Source: JANSWP01 sp041941305
GTDB lineage: Bacteria; Bacteroidota; Bacteroidia; Chitinophagales; Saprospiraceae
NCBI GenBank assembly: GCA_041941305.1
Contig: JBGTQJ010000013.1
Coordinates: forward strand, 1-64,000
Direction: 5' to 3'
DNA: 64,000 nucleotides
Part shown: positions 35,081-43,184 of the stretch, one piece after another
Position numbering within the stretch: the first letter of the stretch is position 1
Layout: the number at the start of each line of letters is the position of its first letter
Translations under genes and position numbers: made by a program
The notes under the pieces: model-generated
Database searches by the model: none
Told to the model about the DNA's origin: nothing
Seen by the model: only the letters and a program-made list of their open reading frames with translations

Positions 35081-38000
35081 ATGAAAAAGAACATCCAATT
35101 GCTAATCCTTAGCATAATTTTGTTTTGGCAGAATGGGAATTCACAAAACTTTCCATTTCCACAACACGTGTCCTACACCAATGGTACGATTCAACCCAAT
35201 AACTTTAATCAAAATCAACTGGACGATCATGTAAAGACCCAATACGACAACTGGAAGAGTACCTATCTGAAGTCCAATTGCGGTGCTAACCAAACATATG
35301 TTGAAGCATGGGCAAACAATAATGTTTCGGAAGGATTGGGGTATGGATTGATGATTTCAGCTTATATGGCAGGATATGATGCAAATGCCCAAAACCAGTT
35401 TGATGAATTGTTTAATTTTTTCAAAGCCCACCCAAGTACCATCAATTCCAATTTGATGGCCTGGAATCAAAATAATTGCGTCTCTGTCAATGGACCAAAT
35501 TCAGCTACAGATGGTGATTTGGACATTGCATTTGGTTTATTGCTGGCAGATGCTCAATGGGGAAGTAATGGTTCAATAGATTATTTTACAGGAGCGACAA
35601 ATATGATAAACGCCATTATGGCAGATGATATCAATCAGGATGAATGGATCACCAAATTGGGGGATTGGGCGAACCCTAACAATGCACTTCACTACAATGC
35701 CACAAGACCCTCTGACTTTATTATTGATCACTTCAGAGCTTTTGAGAAAGCTGTTTCAGATCCAAATTGGATCAATGTTGTCAATAAATGTTACGACCTG
35801 GTAGATGATATGCAAACCAACCACAGTTCCAATGCCTATTTGGTTCCAGATTTTATTTTAGATGTAAATACGACTCCAGTACCGGCTTACCCTTATTTTT
35901 TGGAAGGACAATACGATGGAGATTATTATTACAATGCTTGCAGGGTTCCCTGGCGATTAGGAACAGATTACCTATTGAATGGAGATCAAAGGGCAAAAGA
36001 TGCCCTAAACCCAATGACAAATTGGCTAAAATCATCTACAGGAAATAATCCATCAAACCTTTCAAATGGCTACCTTCTGGATGGAACCAAAATTTTCAAT
36101 TGGAGCGATCCTGCTTATTTAGCCCCCTGGGCAGTTTCTGCCATGTTGGATCCAGCTCATCAGGCTTGGCTAAACGATTTGTATTCAGATGTTTACAATA
36201 CCAGCTTCGGAAGTGAAGGATATTATGAGAATTCGATTAAACTGATATGTATGCTTGTTATTTCAGGAAATTATTGGCAGCCAAACAGTACTCCTACAGC
36301 AACACCAGTTCCAGATCCCGCATTGGTTGGATATTGGCACAATTGGAACGATGCTCAGGCACCATACATCCATCTGGATCAAATTGATTCAAGGTACAAT
36401 GTTGTAAATATAGCTTTTGCTTTACCGAAAGCAGGGACTACCTATGATATGGAATTCAGTCCTTTACAAGTTTCTCAAGCTACTTTAATCAACCAAATTC
36501 AAACCCTCCAATCCCAGGGTAAAAAGGTCAATATTTCTGTTGGAGGGGCGACTGCCCTTGTCGAACTGAATACCATCTCCGAACGGGATATATTCATTAG
36601 TTCTATGAAAAATATCATCAATACCTATGGTTTTGACGGAATAGATATTGATTTGGAAGGTAATTCAGTTTCAATTACCGGGGGAACCATATCAAATCCA
36701 ATTGATGCAAAAATCATCAATTTAATAGACGCCATAAAAACCATTATGACTGATTATTATACTCAAAATGGTCATCAACTTATGCTTTCGATGGCTCCTG
36801 AAACCGCTTTTGTTCAAGGAGGAATGTCAGCATATGGGGGCATTTGGGGTGCTTATTTACCTATTATTGATGCTTTAAGGGATTCCATTGAAATCCTTCA
36901 TGTTCAATTGTATAATAGTGGATCTATGTATGGCATAGATGGGAATATATATACGCAGGGAAATGCTGATTTTATTGTTTCACAAACTGAAGCAGTCCTC
37001 CAGGGATTCAACACAGCCGGTGGTTATTTTGCCCCCTTAACGATAAATCAAGTTGCAGTTGGTTTACCAGCCTGCCCAAATGCCGCAGGTGGAGGATTTG
37101 TGAACACAGCTGAAGTTGAAAATGCAATTAAATACCTTTTTGGAACTGGTAGCCAACCAGGGAGCTATGTTACCGTCAGCACCTACCCCAATTTGAGGGG
37201 GATGATGGATTGGTCCATTAACTGGGATGCTGTAAATTCTTGTAGTGGGACTTATGAATATGCTGCCAATTTTGAAACCATATTCACCGGAGGAGGAAAC
37301 CCAAATCCTATTCCACCAACCGTAACTATTACAGCTCCTTCCAATGGGGCTATTCTGCAATTTGGCAATGTCGCCCTGAATGCAACTGCCTCGGATTCCG
37401 ATGGTAACGTTTCCAGTGTGGTGTTTGATGTCAATGGAACAATATATACAGCTTCCAATTCAGGCGGAAACAATTGGAATGCTAACTGGAATGTCAACGC
37501 TCCAGGCAGCTATCAAATCATCGCAAAAGCTACTGATAATGACAATTTAATTGATTCAGACACTATTTCAATTACCGTAGAAGCACCTCCTTGTACAGAA
37601 CCAAGCAATTATTGGGTCTCCAACATAGGTTCAGCATCTGCTGATGTAAACTGGGATCCAATTTATGGAGCTATACAATACAGAATTCGATATAGAGTAA
37701 AAAACTCAGGTGATACCTGGAATGCAAGCAATATTAATCCCCCATCAACTATTGCCAATTTATCAGGTTTAAATGCCGAAACCGAGTACGAGTATCAGTT
37801 GAGAACTGAATGCCAGGGAGGATGGACAAATTGGACTTCATTATCCTTTTTTACCACCCCTTCCAATAATGTTACAGCCAATTTTGTAGTAACTAATGAT
37901 TGGGGAACAGGCTATTGTGCAGATATTACCATTACGAACAATAATACTTCAGCAGTCAATGGTTGGACCTTGGTTTTTAATTTGGACGCATCAATTACCA

Positions 38001-39109
38001 ATCTTTGGAATGGGAATTGGTCGAATAATGGAAATATCAATACCGTTAGTGATGTTGGCTGGAATGCAAATATTCCATCCGGAGGAAGTGTAACATTTGG
38101 CTTTTGTGCAAATTATGCAGCTCCTCTATTCCCTCCAAACAATGCAACATTTAATGGTGCCCCGATAATAATCACAAATTCGATTCCCATACCTCCAACA
38201 ATATCAATTACTTCTCCCAATGACGGTGATTCATTTGTTGAAGGAAGCGTCATTAGCCTAATTGCCGATGCGGATGATTCTGATGGGAGTATTGCCTCTG
38301 TGGATTTTAATATAAACGGAAGCATTTATCCTGCAACAAATACAGGAGGAACAATTTGGGAAGCCAGTTGGACTGCCAATTTAGCTGGAAGCTATGTAGT
38401 TACTGCCACTGCTACTGATGATGGGGGAAACACAACTAATGATATCATCAATCTAACGATTACTTCCAGCGGTGGAGGCGGTGGCTCTTCGGTTTCGGGA
38501 GAATTTCATGTTAACAGTGATTGGGGTACCGGTTACTGTGCAAATGTGAAGTTAATCAATGATGGATCAACCCCTATCAATGGTTGGACCTTAATTTTTG
38601 ACCTCGATGCAAGCATCAATAATCTATGGAACGGTGCCTGGACAAATAATGGCAATAACAATTATACTGTTGATGATGTAGGTTGGAATGCAAATATTCC
38701 AGCCGGAGGTAGCCGCAATTTCGGATTTTGTGCCAGTTATTCAGGAGCCCTCAATCCGCCCTATAATGCAACATTAAATGGAATGAACATTAATTTTACT
38801 GTGACTTCCAGCATTATCGGAATTTCAAATAATCCAGTTTACCCCTTGATGCCTGGTTCTTTTAAAATTGGTCCCAACATTACAGATTCCAGTACAAGAA
38901 TATTTTTTACTGTAAAAGAAGCAACTGATTTAAAAATTGCACTTTATGATAGTTCAGGGAGAGAAAGGGATATTATTTATAAAGGTAGGCAGGAGCCAGG
39001 AAATCATAGCCTGGAATACGCATTATCCTATTTTCCACCTGGCATGTATTTCGTAAAAATATTTGGTAATCAATTATTTGGAGTAGAGAGATTATTAATT
39101 ACTCATTAA
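35081..39109 (+). CDS. Secreted bifunctional GH8 + GH18 glycoside hydrolase with two CBM2-like domains
   Basis: From the ATG at 35081 this is 1,342 residues (a TTG at 35051 would add 10). Order: signal peptide (1-21); GH8 domain about 25-400 with the acid Glu84 in VSEGLGYG and ATDGDLDIAFG (141-151); GH18 domain about 415-735 with ISVGGA and the catalytic DGIDIDLEG (Glu526); an Ig-like domain; a fibronectin III domain; CBM2-like module 1 (NDWGTGYCADI, GWTLVFNLD); a second Ig-like domain; CBM2-like module 2 (SDWGTGYCANV, GWTLIFDLD); and a C-terminal T9SS type A sorting domain. GH8 includes chitosanases and cellulases; GH18 are chitinases. Together they would attack partly deacetylated chitin at the cell surface or outside. 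It is monocistronic. Confidence 0.93.
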   Translation: MKKNIQLLILSIILFWQNGNSQNFPFPQHVSYTNGTIQPNNFNQNQLDDHVKTQYDNWKSTYLKSNCGANQTYVEAWANNNVSEGLGYGLMISAYMAGYDANAQNQFDELFNFFKAHPSTINSNLMAWNQNNCVSVNGPNSATDGDLDIAFGLLLADAQWGSNGSIDYFTGATNMINAIMADDINQDEWITKLGDWANPNNALHYNATRPSDFIIDHFRAFEKAVSDPNWINVVNKCYDLVDDMQTNHSSNAYLVPDFILDVNTTPVPAYPYFLEGQYDGDYYYNACRVPWRLGTDYLLNGDQRAKDALNPMTNWLKSSTGNNPSNLSNGYLLDGTKIFNWSDPAYLAPWAVSAMLDPAHQAWLNDLYSDVYNTSFGSEGYYENSIKLICMLVISGNYWQPNSTPTATPVPDPALVGYWHNWNDAQAPYIHLDQIDSRYNVVNIAFALPKAGTTYDMEFSPLQVSQATLINQIQTLQSQGKKVNISVGGATALVELNTISERDIFISSMKNIINTYGFDGIDIDLEGNSVSITGGTISNPIDAKIINLIDAIKTIMTDYYTQNGHQLMLSMAPETAFVQGGMSAYGGIWGAYLPIIDALRDSIEILHVQLYNSGSMYGIDGNIYTQGNADFIVSQTEAVLQGFNTAGGYFAPLTINQVAVGLPACPNAAGGGFVNTAEVENAIKYLFGTGSQPGSYVTVSTYPNLRGMMDWSINWDAVNSCSGTYEYAANFETIFTGGGNPNPIPPTVTITAPSNGAILQFGNVALNATASDSDGNVSSVVFDVNGTIYTASNSGGNNWNANWNVNAPGSYQIIAKATDNDNLIDSDTISITVEAPPCTEPSNYWVSNIGSASADVNWDPIYGAIQYRIRYRVKNSGDTWNASNINPPSTIANLSGLNAETEYEYQLRTECQGGWTNWTSLSFFTTPSNNVTANFVVTNDWGTGYCADITITNNNTSAVNGWTLVFNLDASITNLWNGNWSNNGNINTVSDVGWNANIPSGGSVTFGFCANYAAPLFPPNNATFNGAPIIITNSIPIPPTISITSPNDGDSFVEGSVISLIADADDSDGSIASVDFNINGSIYPATNTGGTIWEASWTANLAGSYVVTATATDDGGNTTNDIINLTITSSGGGGGSSVSGEFHVNSDWGTGYCANVKLINDGSTPINGWTLIFDLDASINNLWNGAWTNNGNNNYTVDDVGWNANIPAGGSRNFGFCASYSGALNPPYNATLNGMNINFTVTSSIIGISNNPVYPLMPGSFKIGPNITDSSTRIFFTVKEATDLKIALYDSSGRERDIIYKGRQEPGNHSLEYALSYFPPGMYFVKIFGNQLFGVERLLITH

Positions 39110-39250
39110 AGATTGCCAGTATGAAAAACATGTGTCAGCCCCACAAAGTGGCAGGCTGAATTTTGGCAATAAAATTCCTTTTGTATATTTTCTTTACCTA
39201 ATCTTTTGATATTCTATGTGTTGCGGGTTGGGGGTTGGGGGTTTGTGAAA

Positions 39251-39260
39251 NNNNNNNNNN
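39251..39260. other. Assembly gap (10 N)
   Basis: Ten N bases lie inside the inverted-repeat element, most likely because the G-rich arms and the repeated interior broke assembly. True gap length is unknown. Confidence 0.95.
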
Positions 39261-39345
39261 AGCGCATCCAGCGAGAACCAAAGCGCACCCGGCGAGACCG
39301 AAAGCGTATTAAGCGAGCTTGCACGCGCACCCAGCGAATGTAGAG
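39261..39345. repeat. Degenerate 21-base tandem repeat, about four units
   Basis: Units beginning AGCGCATCCAGCGAGAACC, AGCGCACCCGGCGAGACCG, AGCGTATTAAGCGAGCTTG and GCGCACCCAGCGAATGTAG follow one another at 21-22 base spacing. The conserved parts are AGCGCA and AGCGAG. The array starts at the gap, so more units may be hidden in it. Confidence 0.65.
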
Positions 39346-39538
39346 AAGCTTTCTCTATTAACATGGAAAATACATTACTCTGCGAAAATTTCGCGGCATT
39401 TCCCGCCAAGGTTGCTGGTGGGCGCGTTGCTCGCCCTAAACCCCCCACCCCCCAACCCGCAACAAAGGTAAATTGCATAGTGAGTTGAAATTCAATGATT
39501 TTTGGTGCCATCGAAAAATTCGTGATTCTTTAGGTTTT

Positions 39539-40849
39539 TCATACTGGTTCCCCAAACAAATCATATTCCCGTGCGTCCGTAATTTTAACGTTCGCAAAAT
39601 CACCAATTCGAACGTAATGTTTGGAAGCGTCCACCAAAACTTCATTATCTACTTCAGGTGAGTCTGCTTCTGTCCTCCCTAAAAAGTGTTGACCCTCTTT
39701 TCTGTCGAATAATACTTTTAAGGTCTTACCTATCTTATTTTGATTTTTTTGGAAGGAAATTTCCTGTTGAATCTCCATTATCCGATTTGCTCTTTCTGCT
39801 TTCACCTCGGAGGGTACATCATCTTCCAATTCATAAGCTCTGGTATCCTCTTCATGAGAATATTGAAAAACCCCTACCCTTTCAAATTTCATTTCCCCAA
39901 CAAAATCACATAATTCATCAAATTCTTCATCAGTCTCACCAGGGAAGCCAACCAATAAAGTGGTTCGCAGATTGATTCCCGGAACTTTTTTTCTAGCTAA
40001 ATTCACCAAGGCAGTCGTTTCTCTTCGTGTGATCTGTCGCCTCATCCGTTTCAATACAGCATCATTTGCATGTTGCAAAGGCATATCCAAATAATTGCAC
40101 ACTTCTTTCCTGTTGGCCATCACATCAAATATTTCTGTTGGGAATTTGCTTGGGTAAGCATAATGCAATCTTATCCAATCAATACCATCCACATCTGACA
40201 GGGCATATAACAACTCAGGTAAGGCTCTTTTTTTATAGATATCCAGCCCATAATAAGTCAATTCCTGAGCAATCAACATCAATTCCTTTACACCTGTTTT
40301 TGCCAAATTTTTGGCTTGAGTAACCAATGCTTCTATGGGTTGAGACACATGCCCACCTCGCATGAGCGGTATTGCACAAAATGAACAAGTTCGATTACAG
40401 CCTTCAGATATTTTCAAATAGGCGTAATGCTGAGGAGTTGTAATAATCCTTTCTCCAATCAAATCATGTTTGTAATCTGCATTCAACTTCGCTAGCAGCC
40501 CCGGTAATTCCAAAGTCCCAAAATAAGCATCGACTTCTGGAATTTCCTGCTCCAGGTCATCTTTATAACGCTGTGACAAGCAACCAGTTACAAAAAGTTT
40601 ATCTATTCTACCATTAGATTTGTGATCAGCATATTCCAAAATGGTATTGACACTTTCCTCTTTCGCCAGGTCAATAAATCCACAAGTATTTACAATCACA
40701 ATATTGGCATCTTCTTCATTACTGTCATGTACCACACTGTAATCATTTCCCCTGAGTTGGGTGATGATATTCTCCGAATCCACAAGATTTTTGGAACAAC
40801 CTAGTGTGATGACATTTACTTTATCCTTTTTTAATGTTTTGGTCTTCAT
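39539..40849 (-). CDS. rimO: Ribosomal protein S12 methylthiotransferase RimO
   Basis: From the ATG at 40849 this is 436 residues (a TTG two codons earlier is also in frame). RimO is a radical-SAM enzyme that methylthiolates an aspartate of ribosomal protein S12. The N-terminal MTTase domain carries the auxiliary-cluster cysteines Cys18 (LGCSKN), Cys56 (NTCGFI) and Cys90 (TGCLSQ). The radical-SAM cluster motif is CNRTCSFC (Cys151, Cys155, Cys158). The downstream part has LLVGFPGETDEEFDELCDFV, and a TRAM domain closes the protein. GCSKN rather than the MiaB-type motif supports RimO over MiaB. Confidence 0.95.
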   Translation of the reverse strand: MKTKTLKKDKVNVITLGCSKNLVDSENIITQLRGNDYSVVHDSNEEDANIVIVNTCGFIDLAKEESVNTILEYADHKSNGRIDKLFVTGCLSQRYKDDLEQEIPEVDAYFGTLELPGLLAKLNADYKHDLIGERIITTPQHYAYLKISEGCNRTCSFCAIPLMRGGHVSQPIEALVTQAKNLAKTGVKELMLIAQELTYYGLDIYKKRALPELLYALSDVDGIDWIRLHYAYPSKFPTEIFDVMANRKEVCNYLDMPLQHANDAVLKRMRRQITRRETTALVNLARKKVPGINLRTTLLVGFPGETDEEFDELCDFVGEMKFERVGVFQYSHEEDTRAYELEDDVPSEVKAERANRIMEIQQEISFQKNQNKIGKTLKVLFDRKEGQHFLGRTEADSPEVDNEVLVDASKHYVRIGDFANVKITDAREYDLFGEPV

Positions 40850-40922
40850 ATTCAATTACCTCAAAATTTGCGCGAAGATAGGATAATCTTGGAGTAGTAG
40901 GTATGTAGACAAACTCCCAATT

Positions 40923-42362
40923 CTATTCGACAATCCCAACTCCATCCCTTCGGTCATCACCCACAGCTTTTATAGACCCATTTGTTAAATGAATCGTGTG
41001 GACTCCTCCAAAAAACAAAGATTGTTCTTCCCATTCTTTCAATTGAACTATGTTTGGCAAAGTTTCAAATCCTGGTTCTATATGAAAATGATGCTCATCG
41101 AGAAACACTCGTGGAGCCTGAACAGCCACATTCAATTTATGATTTTTTTCAAGTACCAATTGAATCACCTGCGCAATAACAGCCGGAATTCTTCCTGCTC
41201 CTCCAGAGCCCAAGACCAATTCCAAATCAGAATTTTCATCCAAAACGATCGTTGGAGACATCATTGAGGAAAGACGGGTATTGGGTGTCCAACTATGGAA
41301 ACCATCTGGAAGCAAAGCTGCTTCTCCCAACATATTATTTAACTGAATATCCGTGCCTTCAATAAAATAGCCACTGCCTTCTCCATTTGAGACTGTCAAA
41401 CTAACTGCCTTTCCATCTTTATCTACTATATTGAAATGAGTAGTGCTTCCTCGTTTTAAGTTTTCCTTCCTCAAATCATTAGGTCTGTCTTGCAATAGCT
41501 TCAAACGATGGTACCAATCGCTAATAAAATCCCCTTCCTTTTTGGGATATTCAGAGCCAGAAATACCCTTTTGAGAAAGTAGAAACTGAATAATATCCCC
41601 GCCTATACCCGGATAATCATTGGTGTAAATACTCTTGTTTTGGAATCTAAATTTTAAGGGATTCCTGGTAAAAACTTCATAATTATTAAAATCTTCCTTT
41701 ACAAGATAGCCTCCTTTATCAGCACAATCCTGGATGATTCTTTGAGCGATTTCTCCTTTATAAAATAGATCTGCACCCTCTTTGGCCAGTATTTCCAGAA
41801 AGTCTGCTAATTGAACCATGTATTTGGTTGCTCCAACCTTGACTATTTCACCATTTTTAAAAAATATTGGTTCAGCTTGAGGGTTTAATCTCAAAATAGA
41901 TTCCAACAACTTAAAATCCAGAAATTGAAAATCTGAAACAAGCACCCCATTTTTTGCTATGTGTATTGCCGGCTGAAATAACTCCTCAATTGGGATAGAC
42001 CCAAATCTCTTGTGTAGCTCAAAGACTCCGGCAATTGCTCCTGGAGTTCCAATTGAGCCATTACCGACATGAAAAATTTCAGTGGTATCTCCAAAATTTA
42101 CTTCTATAGGAAAAAAATCAACCTCATTTACAGGTCGTTTAATTTTAGGGGTTTGACAAAAGAAATCAAACATTTGGCAGCCTTTGCCTGGAATAAAAAT
42201 ATTGGCAAAACCTCCACCCCCTGGTGAGGACATACAAGGTTCAGCAACCCAAGAGGCTGCAAATGCAGCAATTCCAGCATCAACGGCATTCCCGCCTTCT
42301 TTAAGGATTTCTTGTGCAGCCTTTGCAGTTTCTTTATGGCCAGCAGCGATAGCAAATTTCAT
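40923..42362 (-). CDS. Gamma-glutamyltransferase family (Ntn-hydrolase) protein
   Basis: This 479-residue protein has the GGT proenzyme layout: GGNAVDAGIAA (23-33) and SSPGGGGFANIF near the N-terminus, then the autocleavage site STTHFNIVDKDGKAVSLT, where Thr307 becomes the N-terminal nucleophile of the small subunit, and VLGSGGAGRIPAVIAQVI near the C-terminus. It has no signal peptide and is shorter than periplasmic GGT (about 550-580), so it may be a cytoplasmic member or act on other gamma-glutamyl or amide substrates. It follows the GNAT gene by 9 bases. Activity on glutathione is not assured. Confidence 0.88.
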   Translation of the reverse strand: MKFAIAAGHKETAKAAQEILKEGGNAVDAGIAAFAASWVAEPCMSSPGGGGFANIFIPGKGCQMFDFFCQTPKIKRPVNEVDFFPIEVNFGDTTEIFHVGNGSIGTPGAIAGVFELHKRFGSIPIEELFQPAIHIAKNGVLVSDFQFLDFKLLESILRLNPQAEPIFFKNGEIVKVGATKYMVQLADFLEILAKEGADLFYKGEIAQRIIQDCADKGGYLVKEDFNNYEVFTRNPLKFRFQNKSIYTNDYPGIGGDIIQFLLSQKGISGSEYPKKEGDFISDWYHRLKLLQDRPNDLRKENLKRGSTTHFNIVDKDGKAVSLTVSNGEGSGYFIEGTDIQLNNMLGEAALLPDGFHSWTPNTRLSSMMSPTIVLDENSDLELVLGSGGAGRIPAVIAQVIQLVLEKNHKLNVAVQAPRVFLDEHHFHIEPGFETLPNIVQLKEWEEQSLFFGGVHTIHLTNGSIKAVGDDRRDGVGIVE

Positions 42363-42371
42363 GTGGCAAAC

Positions 42372-42872
42372 TTACAGTTCCAATTTGTAAAAATTATCTA
42401 AAAAGCCCTCCTCATTTGGAATTTTACCAATAAACTCAAACTTTGACTTTTCCATGATGCGATTTGACCCATCATTCCTGGGATCTACGTAAGAAACCAA
42501 ACTCGTCAATTTCATTTTTTGAAGGCAGTATTCAATCAAAGCTTCTGTCGCTTCCCAACCATATCCTTTTCCCCAATGCTTTTCCGAAAATCGATAACCA
42601 ATTTCATTTTCCTGCTTATCATTGACGATGATTGCTACCGTTCCCAAAAAGACTTCATCCTCTTTTCGAACCACTGCCCACACCCAAAAGTCATTATGGG
42701 GATCCTTGTACCTTTCTAACAATCCATTGAGTTGTTTGCGATTTTCTACCTCGTCATAACCTCGGCCACCTATGTACTTCAAAACATTAGGATTGACTTG
42801 CATTTCATGAAAGGCAGAAAAATCTGTACTGGTCAGTTCCCGAATATAGAGTCGTTGTGTTTCAAAAATCAT
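42372..42872 (-). CDS. GNAT family N-acetyltransferase (RimJ/RimL-like)
   Basis: This 166-residue protein matches the RimJ/RimL branch of GNAT enzymes: FETQRLYIRELTSTDFSAF at the N-terminus, the acetyl-CoA site FSEKHWGKGYGWEATEALI (about 93-111, Q/RxxGxG/A-like), and a C-terminal VDPRNDGSNRIMEKSKFEFIG. It transfers an acetyl group to an amine of a protein N-terminus or small molecule. It is the first gene of a two-gene unit with the gamma-glutamyltransferase. The substrate cannot be read. Confidence 0.88.
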   Translation of the reverse strand: MIFETQRLYIRELTSTDFSAFHEMQVNPNVLKYIGGRGYDEVENRKQLNGLLERYKDPHNDFWVWAVVRKEDEVFLGTVAIIVNDKQENEIGYRFSEKHWGKGYGWEATEALIEYCLQKMKLTSLVSYVDPRNDGSNRIMEKSKFEFIGKIPNEEGFLDNFYKLEL

Positions 42873-43004
42873 AAGTGAATTAAAAATATTTACGCGAAAG
42901 TACTTCTGCTTTTCTCATTTTCAAAAACTGAAATATTGACTTTGGTTAATTATAAAAGTGCTAAAAGAATTCATTTGGGTAAATTCTTTATCAAAAAGTG
43001 GGTA

Positions 43005-43059
43005 TGCGAGTAGTCGGGGAAACGGGAAACCTTACTCCACGTTTCCCCGACTACTCGCA
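43005..43059. repeat. Perfect 20-bp inverted repeat, GTTGCG/CGCAAC family, copy 3
   Basis: The arms 43005-43024 (TGCGAGTAGTCGGGGAAACG) and 43040-43059 are exact reverse complements with a 15-base loop. The right end is followed by ACAAA, giving the CGCAACAAA end shared with copies 1 and 2. It lies in the 42873-43184 spacer between the giant secreted protein stop and the GNAT start, 71 bases away from the real terminator at 43131. Confidence 0.85.
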
Positions 43060-43130
43060 ACAAAGAAACAATACAGGAATTATTCAAAACACCCTGAAAT
43101 GTTGACCAAATGAAATCACTTAGACCCATT

Positions 43131-43168
43131 AAAAAAGGGATACCGTGAAAAAACAGTATCCCTTTTTT
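43131..43168 (-). terminator. Terminator of the giant secreted-protein gene
   Basis: A 13-bp stem AAAAAAGGGATAC (43131-43143) / GTATCCCTTTTTT (43156-43168) has A/T tails on both sides and lies 17 bases after the stop of the minus-strand gene. It could work in both directions. Confidence 0.9.
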
Positions 43169-43184
43169 AAAAAGTCCAATATGT

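Larger units (their letters stand above)
39220..39463. repeat. Inverted-repeat element, GTTGCG/CGCAAC family, copy 2, with internal GC-rich insert
   Basis: The left arm 39220-39244 (GTTGCGGGTTGGGGG...) and right arm 39438-39463 (...CCCCCAACCCGCAAC) are near-perfect reverse complements of 25-26 bases, G/C-homopolymer rich. They enclose about 190 bases, which include the assembly gap and a GC-rich stretch with 21-base degenerate repeats. The left flank (CTAATCTTTTGATA at 39199-39212) resembles the flank of copy 1. The only ORF crossing it (minus strand, 39194-39511) runs through the N run and is not credible as a gene. The element fills most of the 39110-39538 spacer. Confidence 0.7.

Noticed and set aside
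39194..39511. Minus-strand ORF of 105 residues across the N run
   Set aside because: It reads through the ten N and through the inverted repeat and tandem array; its composition reflects the repeat. No start context or family.
1..43059. Idea that the GTTGCG/CGCAAC hairpins are integron attC sites
   Set aside because: attC sites have RYYYAAC at the 5' end and GTTRRRY at the 3' end; here the order is reversed and no integrase gene or cassette array is present.
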